From positions 1 through 18,956 of the forward strand of contig CAYRRM010000040.1 of assembly GCA_964426675.1 (NCBI GenBank): 18,956 nt of DNA, written 5' to 3'. This DNA comes from DYMC01 sp035406705 (GTDB taxonomy: Bacteria; Verrucomicrobiota; Lentisphaeria; Victivallales; GWF2-50-93). The position numbers and the translations under genes are program-made. Below, piece after piece: positions 6,197-14,682 of this stretch. The number at the start of each line of letters is the position of its first letter. Position 1 is the stretch's first letter. A model generated the notes under the pieces. The model had not been told where the DNA came from, searched no databases, and saw nothing but the letters and a program-made list of their open reading frames with translations.

Positions 6197-7597
6197 CTAA
6201 TACCTGTAATGTTCTGGCTTATATGGGCCATCAACAGGAACCCCAATGTATTCTGCTTGACTTTTTGTCAATCTGGTAAGTTTTACTCCAAGTTTATCGA
6301 GATGAAGCCTTGCTACTTCTTCATCTAATTTCTTAGATAATCTGTATACGCCAGGGGCTCTCTTATTCTGAGCTAAATCTATTTGTGCAAGAGTTTGATT
6401 TGTAAAAGAGTTGCTCATCACGAAACTCGGATGACCTGTGGCACATCCCAGATTAACAAGGCGACCTTCTGCAAGAATATAAATGCAATGTCCATCAGGA
6501 AAAATATATTTATCAACCTGTGGTTTTATATTAACCTTTTTCACCTCTTTACAATTTTCGAGCCTTGAAACCTGAATTTCATTATCAAAGTGTCCGATAT
6601 TGCAGACAATTGCTTGATCCTTCATCCTCTTCATATGTTCAAATGTAATCACATCTTTATTACCAGTAGCAGTAACAAAGATATCAACATCTTCAACAAC
6701 ATCTTCAACTCTTGCCACCTGATAACCAGCCATAGCTGCTTGTAATGCGCAAATAGGGTCTATTTCACTTACAATAACTCGAGCGCCAAAACCACGCATT
6801 GATTGAGCGGATCCCTTTCCTACATCTCCATAACCACATATCATGCAGAGTTTTCCTGCAATCATAACATCTGTTGCCCTTTTTATCCCATCTGCAAGGG
6901 ATTCACGACAACCGTATAAATTATCGAACTTTGATTTAGTTACTGAATCATTCACGTTGATAGCAGGAACAAGTAACTTTCCTTCTGCCATCATCTGGTA
7001 AAGTCTGTTAACCCCGGTAGTAGTTTCCTCGGAAACTCCTTCCCATTCTTTTACATATCTATGCCATCTGCCAGGATCGGCCTTCAATATCTTCTTTAAA
7101 GCGTTGTTTAATTCGATCTCATCTTCACCTGAAGCCTTTTTATCAAGGATTTCGGGATTTTCTTCTGCATAATATCCACGATGAATCATCAATGTAACAT
7201 CCCCTCCATCATCTACCACCAATTGAGGTCCTTTATTACCAGGAAAGCTTAAAGCCTGCTCAGTGCACCACCAATACTCAGAAAGCGTTTCTCCCTTCCA
7301 TGCAAAAACAGGAATACCTTTTGCCGCAATAGCTGCGGCAGCTTCATCTTGCGTTGAAAATATGTTGCATGAACACCAACGTACATCTGCACCGAGTTCT
7401 ACTAATGTCTCAATCAAAACCGCTGTTTCTACTGTCATATGAAGGCTTCCGGTAATTCTTTTTCCCTTTAAGGGTTTTGCTTTTTTATATTTTTCACGTG
7501 TTGCCATAAGCCCTGGCATTTCTTTTTCAGCCATTTCAATTTTTCTTCTACCAAGCTCAGCTAATTTAATATCAGCAACTTTATAATCAGCTTTCAT
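6197..7597 (-). CDS. ahcY: S-adenosylhomocysteinase
   Basis: This 466-residue enzyme splits S-adenosylhomocysteine into homocysteine and adenosine, clearing the inhibitory product of methyltransferases. Diagnostic parts are GRRKIEMAEKEMPGL (residues 16-30), GSLHMTVETAVLIETL (50-65), VVDDGGD (127-133), the substrate-site block NVNDSVTKSKFDNLYGCRESL, the NAD-binding GYGDVGKG, and the exact C-terminal KPEHYRY. The length and the extra segment after the DDGGD block (EENPEILDKK to RYVKEW) place it in the longer bacterial class. GAGG lies about 5 nt before the ATG. It stands alone on the minus strand, converging with the Gfo/Idh gene and divergent from the TonB-like gene. No folate or MetH genes are near. 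Confidence 0.98.
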   Translation of the reverse strand: MKADYKVADIKLAELGRRKIEMAEKEMPGLMATREKYKKAKPLKGKRITGSLHMTVETAVLIETLVELGADVRWCSCNIFSTQDEAAAAIAAKGIPVFAWKGETLSEYWWCTEQALSFPGNKGPQLVVDDGGDVTLMIHRGYYAEENPEILDKKASGEDEIELNNALKKILKADPGRWHRYVKEWEGVSEETTTGVNRLYQMMAEGKLLVPAINVNDSVTKSKFDNLYGCRESLADGIKRATDVMIAGKLCMICGYGDVGKGSAQSMRGFGARVIVSEIDPICALQAAMAGYQVARVEDVVEDVDIFVTATGNKDVITFEHMKRMKDQAIVCNIGHFDNEIQVSRLENCKEVKKVNIKPQVDKYIFPDGHCIYILAEGRLVNLGCATGHPSFVMSNSFTNQTLAQIDLAQNKRAPGVYRLSKKLDEEVARLHLDKLGVKLTRLTKSQAEYIGVPVDGPYKPEHYRY

Positions 7598-7628
7598 TTT
7601 TTACCTCAAATTATTGGATTTTTTTCGA

Positions 7629-7656
7629 AATCTAACTTAAATCTCATTTTTTGCAA
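7629..7656 (-). promoter_or_regulatory. Probable ahcY promoter
   Basis: Read on the minus strand, TTGCAA (7656-7651) and TAGATT (7634-7629) are 16 bases apart, which places the start of transcription about 25 nt before the ahcY ATG. The short, G+C-poor leader leaves no room for an SAH or SAM riboswitch. Confidence 0.4.
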
Positions 7657-7728
7657 GAAGTTTATATTTATTTTTTTTTAATTCGTTATATATTATCAAA
7701 AAATAGCAAAATAAACTACGACAGCCTT

Positions 7729-8592
7729 GTGAAAATATCAGATAAAACCGCGTATAATTTATTTCTTAAGTCAGCAGATAGCTCTCGAGAATTATCTCTC
7801 AGCAAAGAAATTCAAAGAAATGTTTTTTACTTTGTAATTATTGGACATATTTTTTTCTTTCTATTACCCTTCTTTTTCGACTATCTCCAAAAATTTTTTA
7901 AACCTAAAAGAGAACCGATAATCACGGTAAAACTCATTGAAGAATCCAAAAATATAGAAAAAGCATCTAATCTCTTTGAAGAAAAAAAGACTCCACCAAC
8001 TCCACCAACACCAAAACCACCTGTTCATAATCAAATTGAAAAGCCAGAGCCAAAAGTTGAAGAACCAAAACCGCTCAAAAAAATCGTTGAAAAACCTGTT
8101 CAAAAACAGAAAAAAGAGATAAAAAAACCTTTAAAACCTATTGAGAAACCAAAATGGACCCCAATTGATCCAAAGAATATAACAAAATCTAAAGAGATAG
8201 TAAAAAGAGAAGCTCAAAAAATTCCAACTATTGACCCAAATAAGATAAAGGAATCTCTAACAAAGATAAATAATCAAATAAAAACAAGTTCCAGGCAAAG
8301 TCCTCAGAATTCAAATTCACAGGTATTGGATTATTATGATAAAGTCTCAGCTTATCTCTATGATTTATGGGCTCAACCTTCAAAAACTGAGCTTAAAGGT
8401 GAGCGGCCATTTGTGTTGGTCACAATATCTGTTGACGTCTCCGGACGTGTATTACATTCATCTATAAAATCAAGGAGCAACAATACAGCAATGGATGCAT
8501 CAATTGAGGACCTGTTAAAAAAATTAACAAACCTTCCTCCTCCGCCTTCAGGCCCAATGGACTTTGATGTTTCCCTTGAAATCAGCGATTAA
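7729..8592 (+). CDS. TonB/TolA-like energy-transducer protein, single N-terminal anchor
   Basis: With a GTG start at 7729 the protein has 287 residues. A short cytoplasmic N-terminus is followed by one hydrophobic helix (NVFYFVIIGHIFFFLLPFFF, about residues 30-50), then a long Pro/Lys/Glu-rich periplasmic linker (TPPTPPTPKPP, KPEPKVEEPKP and so on), then a C-terminal domain (about 205-287) with the TonB_C/TolA pattern FVLVTISVDVSGRVLHSSI and LTNLPPPPSGP. Such proteins couple the inner-membrane proton gradient to the outer membrane. No exbB/exbD or receptor gene is adjacent. The frame is open upstream to a TTG at 7651, but that start would lie inside the probable ahcY promoter and has no ribosome site; the GTG lacks a clear one too, so the start is uncertain. 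Confidence 0.75.
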   Translation: MKISDKTAYNLFLKSADSSRELSLSKEIQRNVFYFVIIGHIFFFLLPFFFDYLQKFFKPKREPIITVKLIEESKNIEKASNLFEEKKTPPTPPTPKPPVHNQIEKPEPKVEEPKPLKKIVEKPVQKQKKEIKKPLKPIEKPKWTPIDPKNITKSKEIVKREAQKIPTIDPNKIKESLTKINNQIKTSSRQSPQNSNSQVLDYYDKVSAYLYDLWAQPSKTELKGERPFVLVTISVDVSGRVLHSSIKSRSNNTAMDASIEDLLKKLTNLPPPPSGPMDFDVSLEISD

Positions 8593-8622
8593 TTAATCAT
8601 CATTTTTTATAATTATAATATC

Positions 8623-11097
8623 ATGAAAGAAAGTAGCCATCATCAACTAATACAAAGAATTGAGCACTTAAATAAGGTCCTTCGTGGAATTAGAAATGTC
8701 AATCAGATGATTGTGATTGAAGAGGATTCATTTAATATCATAGAAAAAGCTTGCGTCAACCTTACTGAAAGCATGGGATACGAATTAGCATGGATAATAT
8801 TATTCGAAGAAGATAATCCACAAAAAATACAACACGTTGCAGTTTCGAGCAAAAATAGTAACATTACGCCTTTGTTAAAAAAATTTTTATTATCAGGGAA
8901 TGCTATTTGCCTTAAAGAATCTCTGAGAACAGGAGATATTATAATTACAAATACTTCTCAAGAGCAGTGTAAAGAATGCCCTTTAAAAGAATATAGCAAT
9001 ACATCTTCTTTTTCTATTGCTCTAAAATTTCAAAGTAAGATTTATGGAGTTATTTCCGTTCTCCTATCTAAGGAATATTCAGAAGATTTAGAAGAACAAA
9101 ATCTTTTCAAAGAACTTGCAGGAGATATAGCTTTTGCCTTGCATAAAATCCAACTCAACAAATTATTAAATTCATTATCTGAAAATTATAAGTTACTTTT
9201 TAGAGAAATGATGGATGCCTTTGCTCTTCACGAAATAATAACAGATGAAAATGGCACGCCGATTAATTACAGATTTCTCGATGTCAACCCATCATTTGAA
9301 AAGATGACAGGACTGAGAAAAGAAGATATTTTAGGAAAAACGATACTTGAAATCTTCCCGAAACTTGAAAAGATATGGATAGAACGCTATGGGGAAGTTG
9401 CATTAACAGGTAAACCACAACTTTTTGAGGAGTATTCTGGAGTGTTGAACAAGTGGTTCATAGTAAATGCATTTTCACCAAAACCAATGCACTTTGCATG
9501 TATATTTTCAGATATTACAGAGAAAAAAAATTATGAAAAAAAAATATTAGAAGAGAAAGAATGGGCTGAAAAAATAATTTCATCTGCACCAGTTATAATC
9601 GTCGCTCTTGGAGAAAATTCAAAAATTATCATATTTAATAAATTTGCCGAAAAAATTACTGGTTATATGGCTAATGAAGTCATAGGAAAACCCTGGATAG
9701 ACATCTTTATTCCTGAAAATCAAAAAAAGCAATTATGGGAGGTCTGGAATCAGGTTGTTCAAGAAAAGGCTATCTCTCATAATTATGAAAATCCTATCTT
9801 AACCAAAAATGCCTCAGAAAAACTCATTAGATGGTCAAATACCGTAATCCAGGAAAACAACAAATTCAAAATGGTCCTTTCAATTGGTGAAGATATTACA
9901 GAAGCGAAGAGACTTGAAGAGGAAAAATTAACGCTCATAAAACAACTTCACCAGACACAAAAGATGGAAACTATCGGCAAACTCGCCGGCGGAATTGCAC
10001 ATGATATTAACAATATGTTGAGCGTTATCATCGGATTTTGCGAACTTGCTATGGAGGAAACCAAAAATAACCAAAGTATTCAAAATAATCTTAACGAAAT
10101 CTTTAAAGCCGCAAAAAAATCCGCTGACATAACTAAACAACTCCTAACTTTTGCAAGAAAACAACCAATATCTCCAAAAATCGTTAATCCTAATGAAGAA
10201 ATTGAAAATATATTGAAAATGTTAAAAAGATTAATTGGTGAAAACATAAAAATTATATGGAAGCCATCATCCTCATGGAATATTTATGCAGACTCATCCC
10301 AAATTGACCAGATTATTACAAATTTATGTGTAAACGCAAAAGATGCAATAGGGAATAGCAATGGAGAAATCCTAATACAAACAGAGAATATTACAGTTGA
10401 TGAGCTTTACTGTCGCGGAATAGATGGAGCAACCCCAGGAGACTACGTCGCAATATCAATTACAGACAATGGCTGTGGTATCCCTGAAAATATAATTGAT
10501 AAAATATTTGACCCGTTCTTTACCACAAAAGATATTGGAAAAGGAACTGGGCTCGGTTTATCCATTGTTTATGGTATTGTGAGGCAGAATAATGCTTTCA
10601 TAACAGTATATAGCAAGCCAGGAAGAGGTTCTTCTTTTAAAGTCTTTTTTCCAAGAATAGAAAAAATCGAAAAAACAACAGATGAAAACATATCTATAAA
10701 GCCAGGTGAAGAAGAAACTGTTTTTGTTGTAGAAGATGAGCCAGCGATAGTTGAATTTATAAAGCTTACTCTTGAAAATCTAAACTATAAAGTATTTTCC
10801 TCAAATTCACCGCGTAATGCTCTGGAAATCATCGAAGAAAAGAAAAAAAAGATACAACTATTAATAACTGATGTAATTATGCCGGAAATGAATGGACAGG
10901 AGCTTGTCAACGAAATACGTAAAATTTATCCAGATTTAAAAGTTCTATTTATATCAGGCTACTCAAATGATGAAACAAATAATTTTCAAAATCTCTTAAA
11001 AGATAATAGAAATGATTTCCTGACAAAACCATTTACAAAAAACGAGCTCATACAAAAGATAAATAATATCTTTGTTAAAAATGAAAAAAAGAACTAA
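8623..11097 (+). CDS. Soluble hybrid sensor histidine kinase, GAF-PAS-PAS-HisKA-HATPase-REC
   Basis: This 824-residue signalling protein has no membrane segment. In order: a GAF domain (about 30-180, with a CKEC cysteine pair at 116-119), PAS (about 190-300), PAS (about 310-425), a HisKA dimerisation helix with phospho-accepting H460 in GGIAHDINNML, a HATPase with N-box N571, DNGCGIP (615-621) and GKGTGLGL (639-646), and a receiver domain with D750 in ITDVIMPEMNG and K802 in LTKPF. The last step should pass phosphate from H460 to D750 and possibly to an external phosphotransfer protein, none of which is in this window. It follows the TonB-like gene by 30 bp in the same direction. No clear ribosome site precedes the ATG. 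The signal sensed is unknown but is cytoplasmic. Confidence 0.95.
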   Translation: MKESSHHQLIQRIEHLNKVLRGIRNVNQMIVIEEDSFNIIEKACVNLTESMGYELAWIILFEEDNPQKIQHVAVSSKNSNITPLLKKFLLSGNAICLKESLRTGDIIITNTSQEQCKECPLKEYSNTSSFSIALKFQSKIYGVISVLLSKEYSEDLEEQNLFKELAGDIAFALHKIQLNKLLNSLSENYKLLFREMMDAFALHEIITDENGTPINYRFLDVNPSFEKMTGLRKEDILGKTILEIFPKLEKIWIERYGEVALTGKPQLFEEYSGVLNKWFIVNAFSPKPMHFACIFSDITEKKNYEKKILEEKEWAEKIISSAPVIIVALGENSKIIIFNKFAEKITGYMANEVIGKPWIDIFIPENQKKQLWEVWNQVVQEKAISHNYENPILTKNASEKLIRWSNTVIQENNKFKMVLSIGEDITEAKRLEEEKLTLIKQLHQTQKMETIGKLAGGIAHDINNMLSVIIGFCELAMEETKNNQSIQNNLNEIFKAAKKSADITKQLLTFARKQPISPKIVNPNEEIENILKMLKRLIGENIKIIWKPSSSWNIYADSSQIDQIITNLCVNAKDAIGNSNGEILIQTENITVDELYCRGIDGATPGDYVAISITDNGCGIPENIIDKIFDPFFTTKDIGKGTGLGLSIVYGIVRQNNAFITVYSKPGRGSSFKVFFPRIEKIEKTTDENISIKPGEEETVFVVEDEPAIVEFIKLTLENLNYKVFSSNSPRNALEIIEEKKKKIQLLITDVIMPEMNGQELVNEIRKIYPDLKVLFISGYSNDETNNFQNLLKDNRNDFLTKPFTKNELIQKINNIFVKNEKKN

Positions 11098-11139
11098 TTT
11101 GTACTGAATACGAAAAAATATTTAATAGTGTTTTCCATT

Positions 11140-11469
11140 CTACCACTTTTTAAAAACAAAAAATACAGCAAGCAAAATAAACAGAAATCCGACTATGTAA
11201 TTCCATCTAAGGTCCTCTTTTAAGTAGAGCACAGAGAAAGCACAAAAAACAATCAATGTAATTACTTCCTGTAAAGTTTTAAGTTGTGCAGCCGTAAAAT
11301 AAGCATGCCCACTTCTATTCGCCGGAACTTGAAAACAATATTCTATCAACGCTATACCCCAACTTGCGAAAATCGCAACCAATAATGGAGTATTCTTATA
11401 TTTAAGATGACCATACCAGGCAAAAGTCATAAAAATATTTGAAAATAAGAGCAATAAAATTACTTTCAT
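11140..11469 (-). CDS. DUF486 (DMT-like) small integral membrane protein
   Basis: From the ATG at 11469 this is a 109-residue protein with four hydrophobic helices, starting MKVILLLLFSNIFMTFAWYGHLK and containing ASWGIALIEYCFQVPANR, SGHAYFTAAQLKTLQEVITL and WNYIVGFLFILLAVFFVF. These match the DUF486 family, a relative of small multidrug resistance/DMT transporters of unassigned function. The frame extends 18 codons upstream to a TTG, but the family length (about 110-117) favours the internal ATG. The gene converges with the histidine kinase and is divergent from the membrane/HEAT pair, with its start 71 bp from the next gene. No terminator is visible in the 42-base convergent gap. Confidence 0.85.
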   Translation of the reverse strand: MKVILLLLFSNIFMTFAWYGHLKYKNTPLLVAIFASWGIALIEYCFQVPANRSGHAYFTAAQLKTLQEVITLIVFCAFSVLYLKEDLRWNYIVGFLFILLAVFFVFKKW

Positions 11470-11540
11470 ATTTGAGTTTTCAGGAAATAAGCTGAATAAT
11501 ACATTAAAAATAATAAAAATCAATTTTCTTTTTTACAAAG

Positions 11541-12203
11541 ATGAATCATATACAAACATTCTATCAGGTATATAAACATTTCTCTGTATTTTTCTACTCA
11601 CTTATTTTTCTTTACTTTTCTTTATATTTAAAGAAATTCTTTTTTCTACCATTCTCTATTGTGCAATACATTTATATCATTCCATACGCTATGATTTTTC
11701 TCTCATCTTATGAATTTTATTGTTTTTTAAGAAAAAACACAACAAATGGAAATTTTATTTTTTATTCCTACATGTGCTCTCTATTTTCATTAATCTTGCT
11801 TTTTCTTGCCCCCTTTATGCAATGGTGGCTTACTTTTCCTGAGAATATGTATTTTTATATAATCTTTAACCTATTTATTTTCTCAAATATTTTTTATTTA
11901 ATAAATTTTTCAGGCTTACTTATACAAACTGCATCATTAATAAATTCTGAAAAACTTCATTTTTTAGCCAAATATGCACGGTTAATATCTCTATATGGCT
12001 TATTTGCCCCTATAACAGCGTTTATATTTGCGTCGTTTTATGGAAAAAGTGATAGCTATGGTGTATATTTCTACTTTTTAAAACTCTCTGACTGGCAAAA
12101 AATCTTATTATTAATGCCGATATTTTATATTTCTGTGCTGGCAGATATTATGAGAGATCGAATTCAAAAGATGAGGTTTTATGAAAATAAAAAAGAAAAC
12201 TAA
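11541..12203 (+). CDS. Unknown integral membrane protein, about six helices
   Basis: I do not recognise this family. The 220-residue product is extremely rich in Phe, Tyr, Leu and Ile, with likely transmembrane helices at about residues 13-33, 36-57, 71-93, 101-126, 145-167 and 187-203. Charged loops are short, the longest soluble part being residues 133-146 (SLINSEKLHFLAKY), and the C-terminus is basic (DRIQKMRFYENKKEN). No catalytic motif or transporter signature is visible. The ATG has no clear ribosome site. Its last 23 bases overlap the HEAT-repeat gene in another frame, so the two are translated together and probably form one functional unit. It heads a six-gene plus-strand run. Confidence 0.8.
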   Translation: MNHIQTFYQVYKHFSVFFYSLIFLYFSLYLKKFFFLPFSIVQYIYIIPYAMIFLSSYEFYCFLRKNTTNGNFIFYSYMCSLFSLILLFLAPFMQWWLTFPENMYFYIIFNLFIFSNIFYLINFSGLLIQTASLINSEKLHFLAKYARLISLYGLFAPITAFIFASFYGKSDSYGVYFYFLKLSDWQKILLLMPIFYISVLADIMRDRIQKMRFYENKKEN

Positions 12204-13968
12204 TTTTATCAAAGTCTTTCGTCTCTTAACTTTCTATCCTTTCCTCTTACCGATATGGCAAGAAAGTTATTTTACCACAGAAAATACTGCATATAATGTT
12301 CCAACTTTTATAACTAACGAACAATTGACAGAACAACGAGACTTTTATTTGCAAATTCAAGACCCTAATATACGTTCAAGAATTGTAAAATCATTCTATC
12401 AATGTGAAAACCCATCAATGGAAAAAGTCCTAACCTTGATGGCGGAAAAAGAAAAAGATCCTATCGTCCTTTCCGATATATTACACGCCTTTTATACGAA
12501 ATCACTCAAATTTTCAAACATCCCATTATTAAAAGAAATGATGAAGTCAGAGATTCCGTCCTTAAGAGGCTATTCTGCTTATCTATATCTCGATTCTGCA
12601 TCTTCTACTGATGACGTTTTTGATTTTTTAAAGAGAGAACAAGACGAATTCGTTGCACGAATCGTATGGAATAAATTATCCTCTCTCAGGAAGGATTTAT
12701 GCAAAAAAGACAAATTAAACTCGTTGATAAACAATATTCCATCTTTCCAAAAACAGTTCGTTCTTGCTTTATTGACAGATATAACAGAAAAACCAGATGA
12801 GGAAATATTGATAATAGAAACTCTAAAAAAAGGAACTATTGAAGAAAAAATCTCAATTGCAGGCGCTTTAGCCAGACGTACTGATGCTGGTCATTCACTA
12901 CTTGCAAAGCTTTCTGAAGATCCTGATACAAGAATTAGACACACTGTTGCTGGCTCAAAATTTTCAACAGAGAGATTGTCTTATTTGCTCAAACTCGCAT
13001 CGGATCCTGTTCCAGCGATAAGATATCTTGCGGTGAAGTCACTTTCGGAATCACCTTCTTTACCAGATGCTGTAAATGCTATAATCTCAAGATTAGGGGA
13101 TGAAGATTATCTCGTAAGAACAGAAGCCGAAAATGGCTTAATAGCTTTAAATATAGGAGATGAATATCTTTCTAAAGTTTTAGACAAACTCAATGACAAT
13201 AATGCTACTGCTTCAGCAATTCGCGTTTTAGGAGAATTAAAATATCAGCCATCGGCTGAGAAAATTAGAAAAATTATTTTAGAAACTAATATACCGGAAA
13301 TAAGGAGGAGATCCGCAATTGCGCTTGGAAGGCTCAAATATAAAGAAGCCGCTGATGAAATTGCGAAATTCGCAAAAGATAATGATAAGTCTGTAAGAAC
13401 TGCAGTGGCGTATGCCCTGGGACAAATAAAGGTACAAAATACTTTTAATATAATTGCGGATTTGGCTCTCGATAAAGAACCTGAAGTTTCAGCAGAAGCA
13501 TCAATGGCTATATATGAGATCGGTGATAGTTTCTTTATAAAAACAATCGTTGAAAATTTAAAAAGAGTTAAAGAAAATTATCTCATACGTTCAGCAGCCG
13601 TAAAGGCTGCATCAGCCCAAATTACAGCTCCTAACGAAATAGTAAAAGCCCTGAAAAAAGCTGCCCTTGAAAAAACTATTCCAACCGAAATGGGACCTGT
13701 ATTCGATATGGATCAAGTAAGAGGTGGTGCAGCATGGGCACTGGTTGAAATCACTAAAAAAAATAAAGATATCATAGAAGAAACAAAACAGGTTCTAAAA
13801 ATGCTACAAACCCCTCCAGAAAAACAAGATGATCGTTTTGTTTCATCAGAATTTCTTATAGACTGCGCAAAACAAGCACAAGCGTACATGGAAGATAAAG
13901 AGCCAACACAATCAGAAATAACACCCTCATCTCCAGTTTTAATAATCAGAAAAATAAAGGGAGAATAA
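12181..13968 (+). CDS. HEAT-repeat protein, probably membrane-targeted
   Basis: This 595-residue protein consists mostly of alpha-helical HEAT repeats, clearest from about residue 215 to 470, where blocks such as DTRIRHTVAGS, PAIRYLAVKSLSES, YLVRTEAENGLIAL, PEIRRRSAIALGRLKYKEAADEI and KSVRTAVAYALGQI recur every 30-35 residues. Such scaffolds bind other proteins; no enzyme motif is seen. A basic N-terminus followed by a short hydrophobic stretch (VFRLLTFYPFLLPIW, residues 12-26) suggests a signal or anchor. GAGG lies 4 nt before the ATG, inside the end of the membrane protein gene. pyrF follows after 2 bases. The partner is probably the overlapping membrane protein, by inference from gene overlap. 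Confidence 0.88.
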   Translation: MKIKKKTNFIKVFRLLTFYPFLLPIWQESYFTTENTAYNVPTFITNEQLTEQRDFYLQIQDPNIRSRIVKSFYQCENPSMEKVLTLMAEKEKDPIVLSDILHAFYTKSLKFSNIPLLKEMMKSEIPSLRGYSAYLYLDSASSTDDVFDFLKREQDEFVARIVWNKLSSLRKDLCKKDKLNSLINNIPSFQKQFVLALLTDITEKPDEEILIIETLKKGTIEEKISIAGALARRTDAGHSLLAKLSEDPDTRIRHTVAGSKFSTERLSYLLKLASDPVPAIRYLAVKSLSESPSLPDAVNAIISRLGDEDYLVRTEAENGLIALNIGDEYLSKVLDKLNDNNATASAIRVLGELKYQPSAEKIRKIILETNIPEIRRRSAIALGRLKYKEAADEIAKFAKDNDKSVRTAVAYALGQIKVQNTFNIIADLALDKEPEVSAEASMAIYEIGDSFFIKTIVENLKRVKENYLIRSAAVKAASAQITAPNEIVKALKKAALEKTIPTEMGPVFDMDQVRGGAAWALVEITKKNKDIIEETKQVLKMLQTPPEKQDDRFVSSEFLIDCAKQAQAYMEDKEPTQSEITPSSPVLIIRKIKGE

Positions 13969-13970
13969 AA

Positions 13971-14675
13971 ATGCCTGAACTCATAATAGCATTGGATATG
14001 GAAAATTTAGATGATTGTAAATCCCTCTGCGATAAGCTCGAAAATACGGTAAGATGGTATAAAATCGGAAGTGTATTATTTACAAAATATGGCCCTCCTT
14101 GCATAAATTTTCTGAAGAAAAAAGAAAAGAAAGTATTTCTGGATTTAAAATACCATGACATTCCAAATACTGTAAAAGAAGCGGTAAAGAATGCCATGAA
14201 TATGGGAGTTGATATGTTAAATATTCATGCATCAGGCGGCGTGAATATGATGAAAGCAGCAGTTGAAGAAGCAAAAACAAGAAATCCTGAAGCAATTGTA
14301 ATAGCAGTAACTGTCCTAACAAGTTTCGACCAATCCTCATTTTCAAATGCTATGAATAGAAATGATGATTATAAAATATCAGAACACGTTATCCATCTGG
14401 CAAAAATCAGCTATCAATCTGGAATAGATGGAGTCGTTTGTTCTTCACATGAAATTTCAATGATAAAAAAACAATTTGGGAAAGCTTTTCTCACAGTCGT
14501 ACCAGGAATAAGGCCATCATGGGAATTATCTAAGGATGATCAAAAAAGGATAATGTCTCCAGCACAGGCAGTAAAAGAAGGTGCCGATTATTTAGTCGTT
14601 GGCAGACCTATAATAAAATCCAATAACCCAGCTGAATCGGCTTTGAAAATAATTTCAGAATTTTCTATACACTAA
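13971..14675 (+). CDS. pyrF: Orotidine 5'-phosphate decarboxylase
   Basis: This 234-residue enzyme removes CO2 from orotidine monophosphate to give UMP, the last step of pyrimidine synthesis. The sequence starts IIALDMEN; K31 (WYKIG) and the catalytic D58-x-K60-x-x-D63 motif (FLDLKYHDIPNTV) are intact, as are the phosphate-binding VVPGIRP and GADYLVVGRPI near the C-terminus. Length and layout fit bacterial group I PyrF. GGGAG sits about 8 nt before the ATG, inside the end of the HEAT gene, which stops 2 bases earlier. No other pyrimidine gene is in the window, so the linkage to the HEAT and DUF21 genes is by shared transcript only. Confidence 0.98.
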   Translation: MPELIIALDMENLDDCKSLCDKLENTVRWYKIGSVLFTKYGPPCINFLKKKEKKVFLDLKYHDIPNTVKEAVKNAMNMGVDMLNIHASGGVNMMKAAVEEAKTRNPEAIVIAVTVLTSFDQSSFSNAMNRNDDYKISEHVIHLAKISYQSGIDGVVCSSHEISMIKKQFGKAFLTVVPGIRPSWELSKDDQKRIMSPAQAVKEGADYLVVGRPIIKSNNPAESALKIISEFSIH

Positions 14676-14682
14676 TCAAAAT

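Noticed and set aside
7598..7650. SAH or SAM riboswitch in front of ahcY
   Set aside because: The leader is too short and too poor in G and C to form any known class.
7651..7728. Upstream TTG start for the TonB-like gene
   Set aside because: The extra 26 residues would overlap the probable ahcY promoter, there is no ribosome site, and the hydrophobic N-terminal addition does not fit the TonB anchor layout.
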